Shown here: positions 6,308 to 9,563 of the stretch, piece after piece
How the letters are laid out: every line of letters begins with the position of its first letter
How positions within the stretch are numbered: position 1 is the stretch's first letter
Source: Parcubacteria group bacterium Athens0416_74
GTDB lineage: Bacteria > Patescibacteriota > Minisyncoccia > Phycocordibacterales > UBA2100
NCBI GenBank assembly: GCA_007375785.1
Contig: VMEY01000035.1
Coordinates: 1 to 9,563, forward strand
DNA length: 9,563 nucleotides
Reading direction: 5' to 3'
Notes under the pieces: model-generated
The model's database searches: none
What the model was told of the DNA's origin: nothing
The model's input: only the letters and a program-made list of their open reading frames with translations
Program-made: the position numbers and the translations under genes

Positions 6308-7210
6308 GTGAAGCAGAAAGTCCTCATTATAGTGGGTCCCACTGCCTCGGGTAAAAGCGCCCTGGGAGTTGCGCTTGCGCGCCGCCTTGAAGGCGAAGTC
6401 ATTTCCGCCGATTCCAGGCAGGTCTACCGGGGCCTCGACATCGGCACCGGCAAGATAACAAAGAGAGAGGCGAAGAGCATACCTCATCACCTGCTCGATA
6501 TCGCCTCACCCAGAAAAGCTTTCAGCGCCGGGGACTTCGCAAAAATGGCTCATGCTGCGATTCACGAGATTGCTCGGCGCGGCAAACTTCCCATAGTAGT
6601 AGGCGGCACCGGATTTTATATCGACGCGCTTTTCGGTCGCATTACCCTACCAGAGGTTGCACCCGATGCGAAGCTGCGAGCGCGGCTCTCAAGAAAATCC
6701 GCCTCGCAGCTCTTTGCCATGCTCAAAAAAGCCGACCCGCGGCGCGCGGAAGCTATGGATACTCCGAGCGAACGCAACAATACAGTCCGCCTTATCCGCG
6801 CCCTCGAGGTATCGAAGGCGCGCAATGCCCCGATGATGGAGAACGTATCTCCATCATATGACTCCCTTTGGATTGGAATCGCCCCGTCCGATACCGTGTT
6901 GCGCTTGAAAATCGAGAAGCGACTCGCAGAGCGACTGAAAAAAGGCATGGTGAAAGAAGCTCGTTCGCTTCATGCGGGCGGTCTCTCGTACAAGAGGATG
7001 CGAGAACTCGGACTTGAATACCGCTCACTTGCTCGCTTTCTACAGAAACAAATCACGCGCGAACAACTCGAAACGGAGCTCAAGAGCGACATCTGGAGGT
7101 ATGCGAAAAAGCAGAGAGGCTACTGGAAGCGAAACAAAGATATCCGATGTTTTGACCCAAAACAGACGAAGCAGATCGCGATGGCAGTCGAAAAGTGGAA
7201 GAAACGTTAA
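6308..7210 (+). CDS. miaA: tRNA dimethylallyltransferase MiaA
   Basis: MiaA transfers a dimethylallyl group to N6 of A37 in tRNAs reading codons that begin with U, giving i6A. From the GTG start the protein has 300 residues. It shows the P-loop GPTASGKS (10-17), with Thr12 and Lys16 in the usual roles, ISADSRQVYRGLDIGTGK with the catalytic Asp35, PHHLLD (59-64), and VGGTGFYIDALFG (98-110). The later part has LGLEYRSLARFLQ and YAKKQRGYWKRN, the characteristic tRNA-binding end. A TTG at 6293 would add five residues, but GTG gives the usual short lead into the P-loop. The start region overlaps a divergent promoter, and the TAA overlaps the stop of the convergent Nudix gene. Length and motifs indicate a complete, functional enzyme. 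Confidence 0.96.
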   Translation: MKQKVLIIVGPTASGKSALGVALARRLEGEVISADSRQVYRGLDIGTGKITKREAKSIPHHLLDIASPRKAFSAGDFAKMAHAAIHEIARRGKLPIVVGGTGFYIDALFGRITLPEVAPDAKLRARLSRKSASQLFAMLKKADPRRAEAMDTPSERNNTVRLIRALEVSKARNAPMMENVSPSYDSLWIGIAPSDTVLRLKIEKRLAERLKKGMVKEARSLHAGGLSYKRMRELGLEYRSLARFLQKQITREQLETELKSDIWRYAKKQRGYWKRNKDIRCFDPKQTKQIAMAVEKWKKR

Positions 7211-7779
7211 GAGCCGAAAAGCAGTCGACTGAACTCCTCCTTTGCTGTGGGCTCGAGTCGCATGCGTAAAAGTGTGGAGACTAACTCGGGGCTATAGAAG
7301 TGCGAATCGTCTGAGAGCATAATAAATTCATCAAGCGTAACAAGGCGAGGCGTTATCTTTTCTCCCGCATCGAGGTGCGGCTCATTGTCTTTGCGACACT
7401 GCCGCGCGATAAAGGTATATACAGTCCACTCAATCTTTCCCACCGGGTCAGTCTCCTGCCACAGCGTCCAATGGTCGGATACATATCCGGTCTCTTCGAC
7501 GAGCTCACGCTCCGCAGATGTGAGCGGGTCTTCTCCCGGGTCACAGCGGCCTCCCGGAATCGAGGGGAATGCGCCGAGTCCGTCGGGCTGTTCCTCATCT
7601 TGGATAAGTATCTTGTCGCCGACGACGGCAATCACCTGCGCCGTATTCGGGCGCTTGAGACGCTCAAACGTCTGCACAGATCCGTCGAACATCGTCTGCT
7701 GCCATTGGTACACATCAAAAATGATACCGGAAAATACTTTGGTCGCTTCGGCCGGAATGCTTTTTCTTCGTTTACTCAT
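7207..7779 (-). CDS. Nudix hydrolase, ADP-ribose-pyrophosphatase-like
   Basis: Nudix protein of 190 residues from the ATG of MSKRRKSIPAEATKVF; the open frame extends 31 codons upstream but that would overlap the preceding Nudix gene. The Nudix box (residues 77-99, starting GGRCDPGED and ending RELVEETGY) is canonical, with all of Gly, Glu7, Arg-Glu, Glu-Glu and Gly in place. The N-terminal part (VFSGIIFDVYQWQQTMFDG, FERLKRP) resembles ADP-ribose/nucleoside-diphosphate-sugar pyrophosphatases, whose N-terminal strands help dimerise. The substrate remains uncertain. It starts 2 nt after the stop of the upstream Nudix gene, so the two probably form an operon. Its stop shares the four-base TTAA with the stop of miaA on the other strand. 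Confidence 0.88.
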   Translation of the reverse strand: MSKRRKSIPAEATKVFSGIIFDVYQWQQTMFDGSVQTFERLKRPNTAQVIAVVGDKILIQDEEQPDGLGAFPSIPGGRCDPGEDPLTSAERELVEETGYVSDHWTLWQETDPVGKIEWTVYTFIARQCRKDNEPHLDAGEKITPRLVTLDEFIMLSDDSHFYSPELVSTLLRMRLEPTAKEEFSRLLFGS

Positions 7780-7781
7780 AC

Positions 7782-8192
7782 CTAGAAGATAGCACCTTCC
7801 TCTAGGAGCGCTTTCACGTATCGGTCCAGCTCGTCGACGGTAAGGGCCTTCAGTTCTGCGAGTGTCACCCACTGGTACTCAGTATGTTCGTCACTGAGCT
7901 CCGGCTCCCCTTCAGCAGTCCCCGTGTATGTGACGCGTACGACGTGCCGATTTTGCTCGGGCAAAAAGATATCCTGTGCCCCAATGACACGCGGTTCGCT
8001 CGTCATGGTGAGCCCCGTCTCTTCCATCACCTCCCTCGCAAGGTTTTCGCGCAGTGATGAGCCGGTCTCTATGCGTCCACCTGCTATATCCCACTTCCCC
8101 TGAAAGGTATCCTCACTGCCCGAGCGACGCATGAGGAGGAACTTACCGTCCGGATTTCTGAGCATCACCTTTACGCCTACCTGGAGTTCCAT
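7782..8192 (-). CDS. Nudix hydrolase, short MutT-like
   Basis: Compact Nudix protein of 136 residues, starting MELQVGVKVMLRNPDGKFLLMRR. This strand-turn-strand opening and FQGKWDIAGGRIETG are typical of small MutT-like hydrolases that act on nucleotides or other diphosphates. The Nudix box (39-61) ends AREVMEETGL and keeps the metal-binding Glu54, Glu57 and Glu58. The conserved Glu7 is Ser45 (ETGSS instead of the common EPGES/EPGET), which may weaken or alter metal binding. EYQWVTLAELKAL near the end matches the usual closing segment. A consensus -10 TATAAT lies 9 nt upstream of the ATG, so the transcript likely has almost no leader. It is the first gene of a two-gene operon with the next Nudix gene. 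Confidence 0.87.
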   Translation of the reverse strand: MELQVGVKVMLRNPDGKFLLMRRSGSEDTFQGKWDIAGGRIETGSSLRENLAREVMEETGLTMTSEPRVIGAQDIFLPEQNRHVVRVTYTGTAEGEPELSDEHTEYQWVTLAELKALTVDELDRYVKALLEEGAIF

Positions 8193-8201
8193 ATCTGCTC
8201 A

Positions 8202-8215
8202 ATTATAGCTATACT
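8202..8215. promoter_or_regulatory. Bidirectional -10 region between Nudix operon and tRNA-Trp
   Basis: The minus strand has a consensus TATAAT (8207-8202), 9 nt before the Nudix ATG. The plus strand has TATACT (8210-8215), 10 nt before the first base of tRNA-Trp. They surround the perfect palindrome TATAGCTATA (8204-8213). Only 33 bp separate the two genes, so their -35 regions must overlap each other's transcribed sequence. No clear -35 was identified on either strand. Confidence 0.6.
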
Positions 8216-8225
8216 GGCCGCGTCG

Positions 8226-8296
8226 GGGCGATTAGTTAAATGGTATAACTGCGGTCTCCAAAACCGCCGTCGGGGGTTCGATTCCCTCATCGCCCG
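8226..8296 (+). tRNA. tRNA-Trp (anticodon CCA)
   Basis: The acceptor GGGCGAT pairs perfectly with ATCGCCC (8289-8295), with discriminator G at 8296. The D arm is GTTA...TAAC and the anticodon stem GCGGT/ACCGC encloses CTCCAAA, giving anticodon CCA. The T stem GGGGG/CCCTC with one G-U pair encloses TTCGATT. CCA is not encoded; CAG follows the discriminator. It has A36-A37-A38, the MiaA substrate context. This standard tRNA-Trp agrees with TGA being a stop here. Confidence 0.96.
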
Positions 8297-8298
8297 CA
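8279..8298 (+). repeat. Direct repeat, copy 1 (3' end of tRNA-Trp)
   Basis: The 20 bases from the T loop of tRNA-Trp through its acceptor strand, discriminator and two following bases. An identical 20-bp copy lies 113 bp downstream. The repeat breaks at both ends: the preceding base is T in one copy and C in the other, and the following bases are GA versus AA. Confidence 0.95.
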
Positions 8299-8391
8299 GA
8301 TTTGCGAAGCAAACGAGGAAGGAATCGAAAGCCGGAGGCCGACGGGCCGAGGCGGGGTCGCGCGGCTTTTCAGCAGAAAAGAACGCGTGAC
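8299..8391 (+). other. Structured, GC-rich insert between the tRNA-Trp 3' repeats
   Basis: A 93-bp non-coding segment with three visible folds. TTTGC-GAA-GCAAA (8301-8313) contains the GCGAAGC mini-hairpin sequence. A GGCC-rich stretch (8331-8350) can form small hairpins. A long imperfect hairpin (8356-8392) pairs GGTC, CGCG and CTTTTC with GAAAAG, CGCG and GACC around loop AGCA, using the first base of repeat copy 2. GGAATCG (8321-8327) is complementary to CGATTCC in either repeat copy. No convincing ORF was seen. Confidence 0.7.
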
Positions 8392-8411
8392 CGATTCCCT
8401 CATCGCCCGCA
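8392..8411 (+). repeat. Direct repeat, copy 2 (duplicated 3' end of tRNA-Trp)
   Basis: Exact second copy of the 20-bp tRNA-Trp 3' segment, not followed or preceded by any other tRNA part. It lies directly before the terminator hairpin. The arrangement resembles an attachment-site duplication left by a small integrated element, or a duplicated tRNA end retained for folding. Confidence 0.93.
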
Positions 8412-8417
8412 AAAGAG

Positions 8418-8443
8418 AAAAACCGCCCTTTCGGGCGGTTTTT
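8418..8443. terminator. Bidirectional terminator between tRNA-Trp element and rpmG
   Basis: A perfect 11-bp inverted repeat, AAAAACCGCCC (8418-8428) and GGGCGGTTTTT (8433-8443), with loop TTTC. It has a U tract in both orientations, so it can end the tRNA-Trp transcript on the plus strand and rpmG on the minus strand, whose stop codon is 1 nt away. Confidence 0.92.
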
Positions 8444-8444
8444 C

Positions 8445-8600
8445 TTATTTCTTGACCTCTTTGAAGACGACGTGCTTGCGCAGTTTCTTCGAATACTTCT
8501 TGAGCTCGATTTTCCGGGTGACGAGCTTCCTATTTTTGCGCGTCCAGTACACCTCCCCTGTGGCGGCGTGCTTGATGAGTACGAGTTGATCCTGCGACAT
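8445..8600 (-). CDS. rpmG: 50S ribosomal protein L33 (bL33)
   Basis: A 51-residue basic protein, MSQDQLVLIKHAATGEVYW then TRKNRKLVTRKIELKKYSKK and LRKHVVFKEVKK. The pattern Y-W-T-x-K-N...IELKKY...RKHVVFKE is that of bacterial L33, a small protein of the large ribosomal subunit near the E site. It has no cysteines, so it is the zinc-independent form lacking the two CxxC pairs. Length fits the family (about 50-55). It is a single-gene transcript: a promoter lies directly upstream and a perfect terminator directly downstream. The start ATG is the only one that gives the usual short N-terminus. Confidence 0.93.
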   Translation of the reverse strand: MSQDQLVLIKHAATGEVYWTRKNRKLVTRKIELKKYSKKLRKHVVFKEVKK

Positions 8601-8611
8601 ATGTAGACGGG

Positions 8612-8641
8612 ACTATACCAGAGGGACAGGTGTATCGTCAA
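8612..8641 (-). promoter_or_regulatory. Promoter of rpmG
   Basis: On the minus strand TTGACG (8641-8636), an 18-nt spacer and TATAGT (8617-8612) precede the ATG by 11 nt. Both hexamers match the consensus at five of six positions. The predicted leader is about 5 nt, too short for a ribosome binding site. Confidence 0.65.
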
Positions 8642-8645
8642 TCCG

Positions 8646-9086
8646 CTACGCAAAGTAGTGCTCAAAATGACTCAGTATTGCCTCGCAAATCTTATTCCAA
8701 GGGCCGAAATTCGCGTTGGTGATGGACCGCATGAGGGTATCGATGACTATCCATCCCGCGAGGATTATGAGGAGTCCCACAAGTACGTTTGAGAAAACCC
8801 TGCGCGCAGCAGACATCTTCTCGGCGTTCCCGCCTGCCGTGACAGCCTCCCATCCCGCATAGGCAAAGAGCAGCGCTGAGATAAACACTGCTATATAGAT
8901 GCCGGTATTGAGGACATTCTGAGCGAGGAGCGCCACATCACAAATCGATTGGCATCCGCCCGGCTGGTCTGTGCAGCTCTTGGGCACTATCTGGCTGGGT
9001 AGTCCCTGACCGAGCACCATCACAGGAGCAAAGAGGAACATCACCATCAGGAGCACAATCGTCACGGCGGCGAACCTCTGTACCAT
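8646..9086 (-). CDS. TrbC/VirB2-like pilin membrane protein
   Basis: Protein of 146 residues with the architecture of TrbC/VirB2 pilin-family proteins common in CPR bacteria. It has an N-terminal signal or membrane segment (about 6-26, ending VLGQG), a short exported region with Cys38, Cys45 and Cys49, and two hydrophobic helices (about 60-83 and 97-118) separated by a small basic loop (AEKMSAARRVFSN). The second helix, GLLIILAGWIVIDTLM, is typical of this group. A fourth Cys (134) lies in the C-terminal tail. The helix-loop-helix with a positively charged turn is what VirB2-type pilins use for packing. No other secretion or conjugation gene is nearby, so a role in a type IV secretion-like or surface filament is an inference. 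A -10-like TAAAAT lies exactly 6 nt before the ATG. Confidence 0.75.
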   Translation of the reverse strand: MVQRFAAVTIVLLMVMFLFAPVMVLGQGLPSQIVPKSCTDQPGGCQSICDVALLAQNVLNTGIYIAVFISALLFAYAGWEAVTAGGNAEKMSAARRVFSNVLVGLLIILAGWIVIDTLMRSITNANFGPWNKICEAILSHFEHYFA

Positions 9087-9098
9087 GGGATTATTTTA
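9087..9098 (-). promoter_or_regulatory. -10 element of the pilin gene, leaderless spacing
   Basis: Minus-strand TAAAAT (9098-9093), five of six consensus bases, is followed by AATCCC and then the ATG. TTGACG occurs further upstream, but only 14 nt from the -10, which is shorter than usual. No Shine-Dalgarno sequence is present. Confidence 0.5.
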
Positions 9099-9143
9099 CC
9101 ACGGGGATTGGTCGTCAATGTGCACCCACCGTACCAACAGGGA

Positions 9144-9173
9144 TTGAAATGCGGCCAGTTTCCTGCATACTAT
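9144..9173 (+). promoter_or_regulatory. Putative tRNA-Tyr promoter
   Basis: TTGAAA (9144-9149) and TACTAT (9168-9173) are separated by 18 nt and end 9 nt before the first base of tRNA-Tyr. CATACT (9166-9171) with a 16-nt spacer is an alternative -10. Confidence 0.5.
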
Positions 9174-9182
9174 CCTCTGTTT

Positions 9183-9268
9183 GCGTCGGTGGCGGAGTGG
9201 TCAATCGCACTTGGCTGTAAACCAAGCGACTTCGGTCTGCGCAGGTTCGAATCCTGCCCGGCGCACCA
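9183..9268 (+). tRNA. tRNA-Tyr (anticodon GTA), CCA encoded
   Basis: The acceptor GCGTCGG pairs with CCGGCGC with one G-U pair; the discriminator is A and CCA (9266-9268) is encoded. The anticodon stem CTTGG/CCAAG encloses CTGTAAA, giving anticodon GTA. A long variable arm (GACTTCGGTC) and T arm GCAGG-TTCGAAT-CCTGC fit bacterial tRNA-Tyr. A36-A37-A38 marks it as a MiaA substrate type. It is the only one of the three tRNAs here with an encoded CCA. Confidence 0.97.
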
Positions 9269-9304
9269 AAAGAAAAAACCGGCATTGCCGGTCTTTTCTT
9301 TTGG
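9266..9304. terminator. Bidirectional terminator between tRNA-Tyr and clpB
   Basis: CCAAAAGAAAA (9266-9276) and ACCGGC (9278-9283) pair with GCCGGT (9287-9292) and TTTTCTTTTGG (9294-9304) around loop ATT, with one A-C mismatch. T-rich arms occur in both orientations. The stem includes the encoded CCA of tRNA-Tyr and ends 1 nt from the clpB stop codon, so it can serve both transcripts. Confidence 0.9.
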
Positions 9305-9305
9305 T

Positions 9306-9563
9306 CTATGCCCTGCTCGCTGCGCGAGCGCGTGCGCCGCGTTCCCTCTCTGCCCCTTTCTTCACATCGAAGGTGAAATCTCCTCTGCCGTCGATACCGC
9401 CCTTTGTGTCGTAGTCTATCTTCACCGTGCCACCTTCCATAATCCCGCGGGATACCATCATGTTGGCGATAGGCGTTAGAATCTTGGTCTGGATGAGTCG
9501 CTTCAGTGGTCGCGCACCATACTGAGGGTTGTAGCCTTCTTTGGCGAGATGCTCCAGGGCTGA
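9306..9563 (-). CDS. clpB: ClpB disaggregase, C-terminal end (partial)
   Basis: The last 85 codons of an AAA+ Clp ATPase; the rest lies beyond the window. The translation begins SALEHLAKEGYNPQYGARPL and continues KRLIQTKILTPIANMM. The motif GYxPxYGARPLKRxIQ is the hallmark of the D2 small domain in ClpB/ClpA-type Hsp100 proteins. The following GIMEGGTVKIDYD matches the final strand region. The tail is an arginine/alanine-rich extension (AERERGARARAASRA). ClpB, which works with DnaK to pull proteins out of aggregates, is the best match, because ClpA and ClpC have different ends, but ClpC cannot be fully excluded from this fragment. Its terminator is shared with tRNA-Tyr. Confidence 0.85.
   Translation of the reverse strand, partial: SALEHLAKEGYNPQYGARPLKRLIQTKILTPIANMMVSRGIMEGGTVKIDYDTKGGIDGRGDFTFDVKKGAERERGARARAASRA

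Noticed and set aside
6286..6402. N-terminal extension of the DCC protein starting MTSPSRRRASATP
   Set aside because: It would lie over the start of miaA on the other strand, is not family-like, and a GTG with a well-placed -10 exists at 6285.
7780..7872. 31-residue N-terminal extension of the second Nudix protein
   Set aside because: It overlaps the end of the preceding Nudix gene in another frame and is arginine-rich; the ATG at 7779 gives the natural start.
8302..8589. 95-codon plus-strand frame across the tRNA-Trp element and rpmG
   Set aside because: It runs through a repeat, a perfect terminator and the antisense of L33; the segment is better explained by those features.
9130..9150. 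Sequence ending GGGATTGAAAT resembling the end of some CRISPR repeats
   Set aside because: Occurs once, without a second copy or spacers; part of it is better explained as the -35 of tRNA-Tyr.

Overview
The window looks like a piece of a compact bacterial chromosome, most plausibly a Candidate Phyla Radiation (Patescibacteria, Parcubacteria-like) genome. This is inferred from short housekeeping genes with tiny spacers, a lone TrbC/VirB2-like pilin gene, a short Rel protein, a 51-residue L33, and a near absence of Shine-Dalgarno sequences. TGA is used as stop (rel, first Nudix gene) and a normal tRNA-Trp(CCA) is present, so the code appears standard. No phage, transposase or CRISPR genes are visible.

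Layout. 1-400: end of an unrecognised membrane protein and a strong terminator. 449-4168 (+): topA (DNA topoisomerase I), then a short RelA/SpoT homologue. 4174-5934 (-): a parB-like gene convergent with rel, a Nudix hydrolase, then tRNA-Leu(CAA), whose 3' end lies one base from the Nudix start codon. Upstream of tRNA-Leu are two extra copies of its first ~20 bases. 5935-6285 (-): a DCC-family thiol-disulfide protein, divergent from miaA (6308-7210, +). 7207-8192 (-): two further Nudix genes in a probable operon. 8226-8296 (+): tRNA-Trp(CCA), followed by a structured ~113-bp element that ends in a second copy of the tRNA 3' end. 8445-8600 (-): rpmG (L33), too short for usual ORF filters. 8646-9086 (-): TrbC/VirB2-like pilin. 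9183-9268 (+): tRNA-Tyr(GTA) with encoded CCA and a bidirectional terminator. 9306-9563 (-): C-terminus of ClpB.

How the genes relate. Most are information processing or stress control: supercoiling (TopA), alarmone (Rel), segregation (ParB), tRNA modification (MiaA), ribosome (L33) and disaggregation (ClpB). All three tRNAs here have the A36-A37-A38 context recognised by MiaA, which is encoded between them. Several starts are preceded by a -10-like hexamer ending exactly 6 nt before the start codon (rel, parB, DCC, pilin), so leaderless transcription is a strong hypothesis.

The most unusual signals are the two tRNA-derived duplications (5' halves of tRNA-Leu upstream of it, 3' half of tRNA-Trp downstream of it), the tRNA-Leu/Nudix junction, and an in-frame loss of about 37 residues between the hydrolase and synthetase domains of Rel. 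All calls are from reading the sequence alone; no alignment, folding program or database was used.
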